A stretch of DNA of 64,000 bases, taken from positions 2,817,579-2,881,578 of the forward strand of contig CM059975.1 in assembly GCA_030490835.1 (NCBI GenBank), in the 5' to 3' direction. The DNA is from Annona cherimola. Its lineage: Eukaryota > Streptophyta > Magnoliopsida > Magnoliales > Annonaceae. Shown here piece after piece: positions 22,911 to 36,516 of this stretch (position 1 is its first letter; each line of letters opens with the position of its first letter). Below the pieces are notes generated by a model. The model ran no database searches, was not told the DNA's origin, and worked only from the letters and a program-made list of their open reading frames with translations. Both the position numbers and the translations under genes were made by a program.

Positions 22911-25900
22911 GTCTTATCGGCAGATCCGAGTCATCCACCGTTAAGCCCATCACCTGCGCTTGTGTGTATGGAGCGGACCTCATTGAAAACTCTCCTCTTC
23001 CCCATCCTAAAAGTCTCAATATATCTACTAATAGATGAAGTTTTGTACAATAAACCTCTCAACATACTTAATCACAGGTAAAATTTTATATAATGAAGAA
23101 GACGTGTGTGTATGAGATAAAACGGATTGATTGGATTATAGTAAATGTCCAAAAAAACTAATAAACATAATGATAGATAAAGAGTGCAAATGAATAGACT
23201 GCTTGCATTGCATAAATGCTTCATGTTCACATCTGAGACTGGCACAAAAAGAAAAAGGAATAATAAACGCAAATAACTGGACCACTTTCATTGCATACGT
23301 ATTTTAACTTCACATATGAAAGTACTCCAGACAATGCTTTCGCTAATAATTTGCTGAAATCATACCACCTGCATCTTTATTTCTACAGATAAATTCCATG
23401 AAAAGAACATGAATAATGCAGGAGCTGTCCATGCGAATATCCTGCCAAGTTGTTCTCATCTCTTATCTTTTAGGCAGGCTACATACTGGCCCTGCGGAAA
23501 ACTAAGAAGAGAACAGGAACGAGAACAAGAAAATAAAGCAGGAGAAAAAACAGTAGATCCTGCAATTGAATATGATGGATTCTTTGGGAGACAGGTAAAT
23601 AAAGACATTTTCCATCAATTTTTCCACAAGAAAGAAATTGCTTTCAATTTTAGCTACTAACGCCCTCACAGAAACAACAAACATATATCACAAAACAGGA
23701 AAGTATGGAGGGAATGTGAGAAGATTTTTTGAACTTCCAGTTAAAATGTATGGATGGTACAGATTTTCACTTTACATGTATAAGATTAGCATGATGCCAT
23801 GATATGCAGTTCTATGGAGGGAAAATTAGTTTTGCATACCATAAACACACATGACAGCCCAAGTACTTTACAAATGAGATCAACCCAGCATAAATCTAAA
23901 CCCTCATCCTTTTTCTTTGTATGCTATCTTCAATAATTTCCTGCATATCATTGAAGTGTTTGGGGAGGGAGGGGGAGAGAGAGTTCTATTTAGTACAGTA
24001 CTCGGACTACAAAGGAAAAAAATATATATGTTGACAGAAAAAAAGGAAATTGCATCCACAAGAAAATACAAATGCATAGAAGTAAATCAAATCAATGACA
24101 TCGACCAGCTGACATTGATCAGCTGGACACATTAGCAAGTGCCAGAACTATAAAGGATCCTCACTGGAAGAAACATGTCATATCAGACATGATGCTAAAT
24201 GAAAAAATTTTAATGATAATGTAAATGATGTTAAATACAATATAAAATAGATGGAGTGGATTTTCCATCTAGCAACAAAATATTAAAAATGGAAGGAGAT
24301 ACATAGAAGAGGGATTCCATAGAATTAAAGCCCTAAATCTATCTCATCCTAGAGTCCCACTGAACCATAAACGATTGCCAAACAATAGAAGTTTATCAGT
24401 GTAGTTTATTTCTCAATCCTCAATAATGCTTTTGGAAATGCTACTCAGTCCTTTAATAACAAAATTAATAAAGGGTGCACCGGAAAACTTTTCAAGTTAG
24501 GATAAAGGATGCCACTAGCTCATGAAATTTATGCCTATGCATGATGTGTATGTGCGTCTGGATCATATTTGTATAGAGTTGGATGCTACTTCCTATTGAT
24601 ATGCAAAGTAAAACGGTTCTATAGAGATCCCACGTCTATTAGCAAATGTTGTGAAATGATGCATAAATACAATAGCATTGAAGCAACTGCATAATTCTGA
24701 AAGAAAAAACAAAAATAAAACAAACATTTTTTGGGTAGGAATTTGTATATTTTGAGAACATTTTGCAAGGAGCAGCAGCACTCTGCAGAGCTAGTAAGGA
24801 GATACAAATACATCATGATACCATCTCTCTTACTCCAGATCTAAAGCAATCCTACCAAATTACCAATGCAGGTTCTGAAAAGGGCCAGTTGCAGCCTTAC
24901 CCTCATTTCTTAGAGAGGTTATTTATATTTTATAGAACTCAAACCAATGCCACCCAGGTAAATCTTACTGCCTGCAAAGGGCCATGGCAAATCCTACTGT
25001 CACACAAGCAACGATGGGCGCAAATTGGTCAGCTAACCCAATTGAAAACATCCTTACGCAACCCTATGTATCTATTGGGTTGGAAAAGGATAAACCCTAA
25101 CCATGTGTCCTACCTTTACAGAGTTCAAGTCAAGTTTGGGTTGGCAATTTGAGTAAAATTAAATAATTTAATATATTTTACATTTACCACAATCTAAACT
25201 CACATCCATGTAAGCTTATAAATCGACTACCCTGACGGATTATTAGTATGTCAAATTATGACATTATTAACTATAAATGATTTAACACTTAGACATAGGG
25301 AGTTGAGCATTACTCTCATTGGACCACGTAACATTCATTTAAGAGAACTGGGATACCCCTCTGGACAAAAATAAGATACTACAGTTGATCTTTCACTATT
25401 AGTTAGCTTATCAAACATCAGTCTGTCGGCATTCAACTTTTCAAACTGAATCAAACATTTTTTGCTGACTTTGGAAACAAATATACACTTATGACGAACA
25501 CAGGTCATGGGTTCAAATTGTAATTGCCCGAGTTGCTTTCAAGAAAGGTAATATCCATTTTGAGCCGCATAATATAGAAAAGCTTTACATTCACAGGAAA
25601 AATAAGTGTGGGCATTAAAAGCTACGTATGTTATTTCTTTTAAATTGAATTGGGTTGAAACAGGTCAGGATATGATTAACGCCCTGGCCCTATTTGAAAA
25701 TTTGGGTCAAGTTTTCAACCTAAGCAACCAAAATACCTAATCCACTCCTATGCAAAGAGGGTCAGATCATGTTTCAGATCAATCACCCAATTTGAACCCC
25801 TATGGGTAACACACTTAGCTACAGAAATCATGTATGCATTTCAAACAAGACAGGAATACAATGAGAAGTCAAGCTTAAAGCAGATTCCTTAAGGAAAGCA

Positions 25901-26018
25901 AAAGCAACCACAGGTATGGAGGTAATTTTTTTATCCAGAGCTCCTTTATGATTATTGAAGGAGAAAACCAGATATCATTCATGAGCTTTCCGATGACCAA
26001 AAAGAAAAGCAAGCATAC
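22911..26018. other. Region 3' of the Pcf11-like gene; terminal exon(s) and 3' UTR probably here
   Basis: AT-rich without clear coding frames. The Pcf11-like reading frame leaves its last recognised exon through a good donor at 26018, so at least one more short exon must lie at lower coordinates. A minus-strand acceptor near 23484 (TTTTCCGCAG) would add about 11 codons before a stop, but I have no homology to support it. A MITE-family fragment is present at about 24180-24340. Confidence 0.45.
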
Positions 26019-29000
26019 CTCCTCATTCTGTTTAAAATTTTCAGTTGGAACTACCGTAGACTCTGATCTACACTTGGCATGCACAATAGGACCCCGCTGT
26101 GATTTATCCATGAATTCTGTCAATCCAGCTTGTGCATTCAAGTATACAGCACCTTTATACATCCACTCCTCAGTCTCATCACTGTAAAAATCATCAAAAG
26201 GCTCCCCACATAATGCACATACATTCTGATTTTCATCTGCAGGAACAGCCAGTTCTTCATCTTCCCTCTTTTCAACAACAGCTTCAGTTGGCAAAAATCC
26301 TGGAACAGCATCTGTTCCCAAAGCCTCAGCACCACTGAACCATTCTTTTGCACTTACAAACCATCTCCGCGAGGGGTTCTGTTTGCGATTTTTAGACATA
26401 CGATTCTTAGTCACATGCCAATCCATGTGATTACTGTGCTCTTCTTTGGACCTGAAACGCTGCCCGCATGTTTTGCACTGTCTTGGAAGATCAACATATA
26501 AAGCATTTATTGCAGATTCGTGTCGAATCTTAAGGAGTTCAGGATTAAATTCCAGTCCTACAGAATCCTGAAAATAAAGTAATGCGCTTAAGATGTGTCG
26601 TGCCATGGACTACCCAGACATGTCTGTTCACAGCTTGGATGGGATAAAGATGGGATGAGGATGTGGGATGGAAAAAGTGTTGCTGTGTTTTGGGAATGGA
26701 ACAAGGTATATTGAGATTGGGAAAAGTTGTATTAGAAATGGAAAAAGTAAATTGTTATTTTTGGGAATGTAAAAAATGTTTTTAGGAAATGGGAGATTCC
26801 ATTCCATCCCATCCCATCCCATCCAAGATGTGATCGTGTGAGAACAAAAGTAAGTACCTGTGGTGGGACTGGAGCTGTCAATGAGATTAGACCTTGGGCC
26901 ACAAGAGAACCAATCAAACCTGAAAATGCACTGCCAGGGGGCCGATGAGAGATGACGGCCCCTATATTTTGAGATGAGGGTCCCACCAGTGATGTAACAG
27001 GAGGTGGCCCTGGAGGTAATGGAGGTAATGCTCCCGCAGGTGGACGGAAAGAAGAACCTGGTATACTATGTATAATTACAGATGAGGAAGATACTCCAGG
27101 AAATGCATTTGGAAACAATGCATTCCGAATGGCGCCCTGTCCTTGCATAGGGCCATGATTTAGTGGTCGTCCTACTAAATGGGATGCTGAAGCAGGAGTA
27201 CGAGCAGTGTGTTCCTGACTCAGCGCTTGAACAGAAGAAAGCAAACCTGGCTGCTGCTGAGAGAACTGATGAAGCTTGGAGGGATTTTGGTTTTCAGCAG
27301 CATCTAATTGTGGATTAGATAACATCAAAGAGTTATTCGAACTATGCTTGACTGCTCGCCTGTTGACATCCAACAAGTCAAATTGCGCATGCTGTGGCAG
27401 GCTATTATTAACAGAGGGAGGAAGGGAATTTGGCGGCAGTGGACGAATTATTGATGTGATAGGGGGTGAACTTGGTCGTGCCAAATGCTTTTCCACAGTT
27501 GATGCTGCAGCAGGCACTGCACCAGTGTTTGATGTGTCAAAATCAGAACTTCTCATCCCTGACTGAATGCTTGAGAAGCTCCTGAGCGGTGCTTCAATTT
27601 CTACTTTACTATCAAGTGGAGAGATTTCCTGACCAGATGATGGAATTTTTCCACTTGCTGAAAAAGGCATTTGGAGAGCTGGTCCTCTTGATTGTGGTGC
27701 AAGGTATGGATTTGAATATTGAAGAGGACGAGAGGATAAATTCCAAGGTTCTCGGCTTTTATACGAACCTTGAAAATGAGGCAACGTCCCATTTTGAGTC
27801 ATCTTATTGTTAACAGAGTATGATCCACGTAGGGGCTGCACAATGAATATTTTAACTCTCAATTTGCGTATTCAGAAGTTGAGTGTATCAGATAAAGATT
27901 GCATACATTTATATACACATTATTTATTAGTAAATTGAATGCACGTACTAAAGATAACCAAACTGAATGATCGTTTACCAGAATTGTTTAACAACTAATC
28001 ATTGAATAAATACATCAGTAAATAATCAATTTTCATAAATCTACAACTGAGACTGTCGCAATCATTTGGAAATCAACACGAGATGGAACAGAAGAACGAA
28101 CAAACAATCAAATAAAAGTGAAACCTGAAAAGAGAGGCAACAGCCTTCAAAAAGTTGTGAAGACATAGGAAATGATTTTTTTTTTTCATTGCCAGGAGAA
28201 AATTTTGCAGTGATCACAGGTCAATATTCACTTATGAGGAAGAAAAGGCAATTTACACATCTGGAGTGTTTAATACCTCTACCACAATACACAACCAATA
28301 ATGAAAACCATAAGTGGTTGAAAAATCAATTTATCAAAGAAATTTCAAGATACCGACAATAAAAAATATCCATAGCTATTAGATATTATCTCCCAATCCA
28401 TAGATAATACTTTTTAGGGTGGTAATCCATCGATGATGCGCATAAATGATACTATACGACAGCATATCACAATGTTATCATTAGAGAGAATACAAGTACA
28501 GAATTCTGAATATCTAGCAATATTCCCCAATCTTGGGCCTGTTCAGAAGTGTCCAAAGGAATAGAATTCATATGAAGAGAGAATGTTGTGTATTGGGAAA
28601 CGGGAAATTAGATTGAGAATAGCAAAAAGCAATAAGGAACGGAAAAAGTGGGAAGGTTACGCATTAGAAAATGAGGAATTATATAGGAATAGCAAAAATA
28701 ATATTGGGAATGAAAAAATTAATTCAATCCTCATCCCATTCCATCCCATCAGATGCTTTCAACAGGTCCATAAAAATCAGCACAATAGGATCCATGAAGA
28801 TGACCCCACATACGTGGGAAATGGCTGCTGCTACTGATGATGAGAATACTATATGCCCAGAAACCTTATCCAAATATTCAGATCAAAAGTATTTATGTTC
28901 CCACTGTTTCCCTTTTTATTAATTTTCATGATTTTTTTATGTACCATTACAATGTTGATGCAAGCAATGGATAGACACGTGAGAGAGACAGAAGCAGAAG

Positions 29001-32000
29001 TATATAACAATAAGATGACTTAAAAACACAACCAAAAAATACCTGAGATAACTGAGCCTGACCATAGGAGTTGTTCCTAAATTCAGGTTCGAAGAGTGCA
29101 GAATTTGGTCTCTTTAAACTGGCCCTCATGCTCAAGTTCCCAACAAGGGAATCAGAAGGAATAAGATCATTTCCTCTACTGCGATCTGCTAATGTTGGAC
29201 TCATATCCTCCCATTCATACTCTTCTTCTTCACTATTTTGCCATATTCTACTGCCACTCTTGTTGTTATCATTACCATCAGGCCCTTCAATCCTTGGAAG
29301 TTTCTCTGGCAATGAGCCTTCTCCTCTGTCATGGCCATAAGCATCAATTAATGCTTTTGGTCGTAGATGCTCAAGCTCATTGACGATGTTGTATGCTCTA
29401 GAAGCTTGAATTTTTTGGGAATCACCATCAGACCAGTTCCTGCCCCATGACTCATTCCTCTTCCCACCATGGTCAATCACTCTGCCAAGACCATATGGAA
29501 ATGCAGAATGAGTTGGAGAAGCCCTTTCGTCAATTCCAGGAGAAATGTCTCTCATGAACCCATTGGTTTGGGGTGATAAAGGCCTTGCCTGTCCAATTCC
29601 CCTAGCAGATGAAGCCCCTAAACCTTTGCTTTTCAGAGCTAGTGGTCTCTCAGGTCCAGTTGCTGAAGATGGATTCCTTGCTGCAGTCTGCGAAGGGATG
29701 AGCAAACCGGTATGATCAGAGACATGTTCGGCATATCCAGCAGTGGATTTTTGTCCATAAGCTTGTATATTTGAAGAAATACTCTTTTCATTTCGAACAT
29801 CCTGCAGGGAAATTATAACATACATTGTTTACAGGTTTCATAAAATGATTAAAACCTTATGCTGATAAGGCCCATTCCAAACTCTTAAGCAACAGTTCTT
29901 ACATGATGTTTGTGTATTCATGAACAGATTACCAGCAAAATAACAATACTACTACTACTACTACTATGATAATTAATACTGTTATTATTCTCAGATTAAG
30001 AAATTCCTGCTATAAGTAGACTTTGTTGTAAACAGAAGAAAATAACTCCTTTTGACAACATTGACATTTGAATGTTAACCTAAATTGAGAAAAATGCATG
30101 TGTATCCAAGTACTTTGGGAGTCCGGATTTCAATTATGTAAATCTTCAAGCATGGCAAAATAAATAGGCCCCAAGACAACTTAGAAACTTCTCAAAAGTA
30201 TGGACGCTGTTGAGAAGAAGAGAACGCAAAATTTTGCACAAATGGAATTTGGGAGAAGCACCAGCCACCCTTTCTGGGTTGAGGAAGCATTTCTCACCAT
30301 TCCTTATCCTCCAAAATCTCCCATACCTGCAACATTGCTGGCATCAGCTTCATGAATCCGCTGTTTGGGCTTTTGTACACAGAGAACATCAAATCACATG
30401 TCGAATCCCAACCCAAACATTCCGGACAGACTTTTGGACAAACATAGCAATTGAATAAAACAAGCTGTTCATACCTTAAAAAACTGAAAATGATATCATG
30501 TATATTAATCATTTGATTTTTAATGCAATACCCAAATGGTTCACCTAAGAGAATCATAAGATCTAGTTTTATGCCACAAACAATCACATGATATATTTGC
30601 ACATGCCTTGAGCACTAAAAGATTACAGATTTTAATTTCAAAGATACCATGGTGTGCTCTCTAGATTTTTTTTTTTTCACTCCAGATCTAAAGTTAATTG
30701 CAAAAAACAAGTGTTAAAACAATAGCATCTACAAATTTATCACTCCAGAACCAATATTATTTGCAACAACATTTAAAACAGTACAAATCTGGAATTTTCC
30801 AAGCTTAAAAGCAAAGACAGGAGAAAAAAGCATTCACCTAATTCTGTCCAGAGTTATAGCATTACTACAATCAAGTTTAAACTTCAACTACAGGCACACA
30901 AACTAATGTTATTTGACACAGCAAGACATTAAAACAATAGAAATCAGGAATTTTCTGAGCTCAAAAGTATGGGGGGAACATTCACCTACTGTCCACAGTT
31001 ATAGCATTTCTACAATCAACACAACTTGGCCATGAGTTTGAACTTCAAATACCGCACATGTTGTCTCAAAGGCCAACATTTATAACTCACATAGAATATG
31101 GATGCATGCATTAGGCAAAATACATATAATAAAGCAGGTTAATATGTACCTACAGTGTCTAAATTGCAAGGAGGGAAGGATAGAGAGGAGAAAGAAAGAT
31201 ACCACTGTTGAATGTTCAAGTCGATGACGTGCCTCCAAGTACTTTGGATTGACATGAATACATTGAGACGGACGAGGAGACGGCAATTCAGAAGTTCTTG
31301 ATGCTACCCAATTAGATGTCTGATGACTCATTGATGAAGAAAACTCCAATTCTGTCTCAATTTTGCGAAGTATCGAAGGTGGAAACACCGTCGACCATGT
31401 TGAAAATAGGTGGCGCATGGAAGCAAATTGACTAGGTTGAACCTGCTTGTATGCCTCACAAAATACCTTGCAAAACATAACAAGTATTAATAATGCATGC
31501 CAAGATTTATTTATTTTTCCCCTTCTTCTGGCTATTACACTTTCAGATACTTTAGGGTCATGCTGGAAAGAAAGGTTAAAATCAACCATGATCATAGAAA
31601 CACAAATTTTCACTTCATAAAATGCACAAATGAAAACCTAAAACAAATAAGAAAAATACATTACTCATACTTCATAGAGTACTAACCTCGGAAAGACGAG
31701 CTGCAAAGTACTTCACATAATTTTTGCCTATGTTCTTCACAATACTATCCAGAAGATATAGAGAGGGCAGTTTTTGCTCTGCTGAGACCTGGAAAAATGA
31801 ATACCAGGAAAATGAACCCAGAGTAAGAATAAATCCAGCACCACCTGTAAGCAACAGACATTCAACAGTATAAAGCATAAAATGTCACCAAAGCCAGCCC
31901 AGGAGTCACTTATGCATCTTGCCAAGCAAAAGTAAATTTCAGTTGCCAAACCCAACACTATTTCTAGAGCAGCTCTCAACATGGTGCAAACCAACCAGGA

Positions 32001-33230
32001 TTCCAACAAAAAGCATGTCAAAGGGTCAGGGAGGAAACTTGAGGCCAGCCCTAAGTAAATTTCAGTTCCTAGACCCAACACCATCTCAATTCCAAATAAC
32101 AATCTCATCGCAGAACATGGTGCGTGCCAACCAGGATTCCAACAAAAAGCATGTGAAAGTTTCAAAAGAAAACATGAGCCAATTGGACGCTGGTAAGTGG
32201 TAACATATTTTATGTGCACAATGAGTCCAACAAACATGAGAGAAAGAAAAATCTTGTATTTATTTTGTAGATGAAAAGACCTACTTCCTATCAACCAGAA
32301 GATAATTAGCGTAAGCACTCTTCTACACACCTATCCAAGAAAAGAAACATCAATTTGCTTGGAGAATCGCAAAAATGTCAGTTTCAAAATGTTGCTGGTA
32401 TAAAAAACTATATTGGCAACCAGTTGGCACGCAAAATGGATGGTGAAGCCCATCTTTTCTCCCACCAATTTTGTACATGCTCAATTGTAAGACTAAATCA
32501 CCCATTCATTCAGCCTTTTTCACTTATTGGACAATTCTAACACGATAATCTTCCTTACTGAACTCTTTCCAGGTAATCGAAGTGGGCAAGTAATACAAAG
32601 TCAACTGAAAACAAAGAACAAGGCAGGTGAATATATCAACTCTCCATGGTTCTTTAGCCATCAAATGGCCCTGAACGGATTTTTCATAACAAAATTGAAG
32701 TCTTTGGCTTACGACTCAGAAGTCCAACAGTAACAGCAGCCAATTCTCAACATTGCAAAACGACACAACCCAAAAGACAAACTAAACTTGATATGGATAC
32801 AATTTTCCAAAACTCAGACACGAATCGACCGATGACACCTAGGAGGCAACAGACCCAAATCCTGAAATCCAGGAACAAATCAAAAGCATTAATCGCCAAA
32901 CCCTACCTTCATGATCCGACGGCAAATAGCATCTGCGATTCCTTTTCCGTACTCCTTGTGATCCCCAGCGATGATGGTGAGGTCGGTGATGACGGGCTTG
33001 CAGTTGTAAGTGAGCTCGGAGAGCACATCCTCGTAGAGCCGCACGAACTCATCCATCGTGGGGCGTGGCTCGTCCTCGCCATTGGGTACAGTGCGCCTGA
33101 TCTGGTCGTGCAACTGCTTGAGGAGAGATTTGAAGCGGTCAAGAACGAGAGGCGGAGGTTTCTGCGAAGGGGCATCAGAAATTAGGGCAGGGTTTCTAGG
33201 GTTTTGCTGCCTGAGGCGGGATTCTTCCAT
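26019..33230 (-). CDS. PCFS4: Pcf11/PCFS4-like pre-mRNA cleavage factor subunit
   Basis: Nuclear mRNA 3'-end-processing and transcription-termination factor (cleavage factor II with Clp1); it binds the phosphorylated Pol II CTD. Exons on the minus strand: 33230-32907, 31788-31687, 31466-31203, 29801-29043, 27835-26858, 26567-26019, all GT-AG, frame open for 992 residues. The CTD-interacting domain spans about residues 25-165 (exons 1-3, with the motif [15 protein letters not shown]). A long Ser/Pro/Gly-rich middle follows, with an acidic [12 protein letters not shown] patch in exon 4 and a proline-rich stretch PPLPPGPPP in exon 5. Exon 6 carries two zinc-binding modules: [10 protein letters not shown] from about residue 840, and CALCGEPF at about 926 paired with HAKC at about 972. 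Every junction is phase 0. The terminal short exon was not found. The Arabidopsis homologue PCFS4 influences FCA alternative polyadenylation and flowering time. Confidence 0.9.
26637..26824. mobile_element. MITE in intron 5 of the Pcf11-like gene
   Basis: Starts GGATGGGATAAAGATGGGAT and ends in a run of CCATCCCATCCCATCC, an imperfect inverted repeat of GGATGGGAT. The interior resembles the right half of a second copy in intron 4 at about 28560-28752 (shared 'ggaatagcaaaa.. aatattgggaatg' type blocks and ending CCCATTCCATCCCATC). Confidence 0.55.
28545..28755. mobile_element. Second MITE of the GGATGGGAT type, in intron 4 of the Pcf11-like gene
   Basis: A-rich body with GGGAA motifs, ending TCATCCCATTCCATCCCATC, like the copy at 26637-26824. 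The left boundary is uncertain; the sequence GGGCCTGTTCAGAAGTGTCC at about 28535 may be its edge. No ORF. Confidence 0.45.
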
Positions 33231-34115
33231 TGCTGTTACGTCAACTCCTCCTTGTCCGGAATGGGATATGGTGGGGGTTTGGGCGTTACAGCCTTGAGGG
33301 GCACAGAGGAGAGGAGGGAAGGGGAAGGGAGCGGATACGCGGACAGACGGAAGGAGCCGTGACGCTGAAGCAGAAAAAACGGGGATGTTTGATAGTTGTC
33401 ACACACGCGATTGCCTGCGGGCCCATTACAATATCTGTGATGGATCCAAGCCGTTTATCATGTCGCTCGGCTTCCCATATCTTGGGCCGTACCTTCCATT
33501 TCTTAAAACCTAAAGAGCTCACGAAGCTAATTCATGTTCGCTACTCCTGTTAAAAATATTATGCCAGCCGGCCTCCGGCCCTCTGTCCGGTTGGTAGCAC
33601 TGTTACCCCTGGAGTAGTAGATAGAAGTTTGAATTACATTGCGAGCATTTTATCCCCGGATTAGTTGTAAGAATACCTCAAAACGTTTCACTGTATTCCA
33701 CTTCCATGGATTATGGAATCAGTTACATTAGAAAATTCGTGCAATTTTCTTGGACCAGGCTTTACTTAAAATAAAATCTAAATTTACTATTTCATCTAAC
33801 ATAATTTGTCTATTAACTATGCCATTGACAGGTATTTCAATTGAAGGCTCAATGCTAGTTTCGCCTTCTAAAAAATATATGTATGAAATCTTATATCATT
33901 TAAATTTTCGCTTGGATCCATTCACAAGGGGACCAAATTGGATTTTATTTTAATTACTGGGTGACAAATTCACTTGAATGGATTTAGCTTGGTAAAAAGC
34001 AAAATTTCATATCTATTTCGTATATTTCCCCTTTTCACCTTGGGAAGTTATGTTTAATATCTTCTCAGTAATAATAAATTTCAGATATGTGATATTTAAT
34101 TTTTAAATTTAGAGT
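33231..34115. other. 5' region of the Pcf11-like gene and intergenic DNA with a SINE-like segment
   Basis: 33231-33400 is G+C-richer and is probably the 5' UTR/promoter of the minus-strand Pcf11-like gene; no TATA box is evident. At about 33575-33700 a box-A-like TTGGTAGCACTG and a weak box-B-like GAAGTTTGAATTAC suggest a decayed SINE. No other gene is seen. Confidence 0.45.
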
Positions 34116-34380
34116 GTGTTTGGAAAGTGATAAAATTTTTATGAAAAACTTTTAGTATAAAGGGTTTTGAAATTAGGAAAAATGATATAATATGATAGAG
34201 GTAACTATGATGAGTAAAGAAAACAAAATTAAAATAGATATGTTAGATATATGAGGTAGTTAGGTAAAAATAATTGAAAAGTGAACTATTATAATGGAAA
34301 AAATGAATAAATAATTAAAACTAAAATATTTATATAAAATGAAAAAAATTAGAGCTAAACAAACACCTCTTAGTTTCCAT
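34116..34380. mobile_element. MITE of the GTGTTTGG family
   Basis: Begins AGAGTGTGTTTGGAAAGTGA and ends AACAAACACCTCTTAG, inverted ends of about 14 bp. The body shares AAATGATATAATATGATAG-type and AAAATTAAAATAGATATGTT-type blocks with 45505-45745 and 45925-46160. No coding capacity. Confidence 0.55.
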
Positions 34381-36154
34381 CAATTTAAGTGAATTTATGA
34401 ACTAATTTAAAATCCTCAGTTGAGAATTTGTGTATTAACTTTACAAATTGATTTGTCAAATTAATACCCGAAAAGTTCAAATTTATTTAAAAGTCAGTTT
34501 CTATAGATTTCATTCTACCAACGTGAATTGGTAATATGGTCCAGGACTCCAGGTTAGCCCCATGCCGATGATTTTTCACACCCAATTTGTCAATTAATTT
34601 TACCGTCACATATTTGATCAGAGGAACAAAATTTATCTCGATCAAAGACTTAATGTTATCCCTACAAATAATACTTACTTTAGAGTGATTTCACATTCAT
34701 ATATAAATATATGTATTAAAGGACACTATACCCATCAATATAACTTGCAAATGTTCAAGAAGATGTAACCTCACGTGGCACTTTTGATGGATAGATTTTT
34801 AGTATTTCAATAAATTTATTGATATTAAATGTTTTAACATTTTAGTAAAATGAATAATGACGAATATAATAATTAGACTGAATTTGGCAAAATTCATCGA
34901 GATGGCGACTAAATTTGACCGAATGCCTTACTTATATGAATCTAACCTATTTATCTATTTCGGCCAAATTAGACACCCGTATCAAATCTTCAGATGACTA
35001 ACAAATTAGTGGATCGAGAGACCCATAGGCTGCCACCGGGGCCGCAGCCTGGTTGTAAGTCCGGGTGTCAAAGCCGTTAAAGGTCCCAGCTTTGAATGAT
35101 GTTAGGTGTTTTTCTCATATTTCATTTAGGGGCTATGTCTTTTAATTCATTAGTAGAACCGTGTCTCTCTAAGATTTGTTATGTGGAGCTGATTTTCTCT
35201 TAAAGATTATAAGAATATCTTAAGATTTTAATGTAATAGATATTTATATAAATATATATCATTTGATCAAAAATGTGTCTTATACATATTATAATGCAAT
35301 GAAATTTTATACAATTATTTATTCATATATAAATTTTATAACATATGATTTACACGTTGAAAAAACCACTTTAAACTTGTTATTTACATCAAGTTATTTT
35401 TTCAGCCCAGCCCCGTTTGTGCAACGGATGCTTCTAAAGGGTATATTTGGTTAGCAGAGTTAAAGTTACACCTTTTTTCATCAAAAAAGGAAGTTACAAT
35501 TTTTTTTTTCCAAAATTATGTTACATGTAGCGTTTTTTCATTATCATCTCTTTTTGAATCATTATTTATTATATTTCTTTTATACTGCATTTCCATATCT
35601 TACTTTCCACTTGGTTGTTACCATCATTACTAATGGTTGTTTTGTTTTTAATGCTGTAGAGACGCGTTGTTTATTTTATACTCTTTTTGAGTGTGTGCTC
35701 GTCGAGCCCTCTTGCTGCCATCGAGTACATTGATAGGGACACAAGGACAAGCATATACAATGATCTAGATTTTTCATAGTGCCCCCCTAAATCTTAATTC
35801 ATGGAACTTCAGATGGTCAGATGCTAAGCACGTTAATCACCGATCATCAATTTTCGAAGTTATCAAGATCATTTACGGCTGGCCACAGTTGCTCCCGAAC
35901 TGCAGCTGGCCCATTTTTATTTTTTATTTTTTATAAATATGTTAAGTTGGTGTATTTCATCTATAAACCAAGTTTTAAAAATAAAAAATATATATCAAAA
36001 AAATGTTAAAACTTAATTTATAAATTAAATACATCTAACTTATATAAATAATAATAATAAAATGAAATTTGTAGCTTAAGTGCTGCACACCCCCCTCTCC
36101 CACCATGCTTAAGCCAACCTAAGAGGATCAAACATCTTTGATATATATATATAT
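34381..36154. other. Intergenic; Micron-family fragment at about 35260-35400
   Basis: No gene seen. 35260-35400 matches the 'tacaattatttattcatat' to 'tttaaacttgttatttaca' part of the Micron-like family. A possible decayed tRNA-like head at about 35030-35105 is too weak to call. Confidence 0.45.
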
Positions 36155-36504
36155 GGGATATGATCCAGTGCAGTCGGACTGCACCGTAAAATGGACCCCA
36201 CACATATTAGATCGCAATAAAACTTTATACAATCATTTATCCATATAAAAATCATACTTTAGACGGTTTAGATGTTGAAAATACCACTTTAAACTTAATA
36301 TTTACATTAAACTATTTTATTACGTTGATTTTGCACCATTTTAAGATGGGGAGCACACACATGTTGGATTTAGATGAAAATTGATACGCTAATAAAGTGG
36401 ACAATTCTAAATACAATGTGTGGGGTGGATTTTCTATTTATGATCAAGTGGGGCCCACAGTGCATGGACTGCACGGTGCAGTCGCATGCACTGGATTATT
36501 TTCC
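36155..36504 (+). mobile_element. Micron-like MITE between TA repeats
   Basis: 350-bp element. Left end GGGATATGATCCAGTGCAGT; right end read on the minus strand GGAAAATAATCCAGTGCATG. Subterminal GGACTGCACCG and CACGGTGCAGTC are also inverted. TATATA microsatellites flank both ends. It is the best-preserved copy of the family and lies opposite in orientation to 16374-16740. Confidence 0.7.
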
Positions 36505-36516
36505 ATATATATATAT

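Noticed and set aside
23440..23500. Possible last exon of the Pcf11-like gene on the minus strand (acceptor TTTTCCGCAG then about 11 codons and a stop)
   Set aside because: In phase, but the peptide has no resemblance to a family C-terminus that I can support, so it was not added to the gene model.
25875..26018. Continuation of the Pcf11-like frame to a stop at 25875
   Set aside because: It reads through a strong GTATGC donor into a hydrophobic, low-complexity peptide; interpreted as intron.
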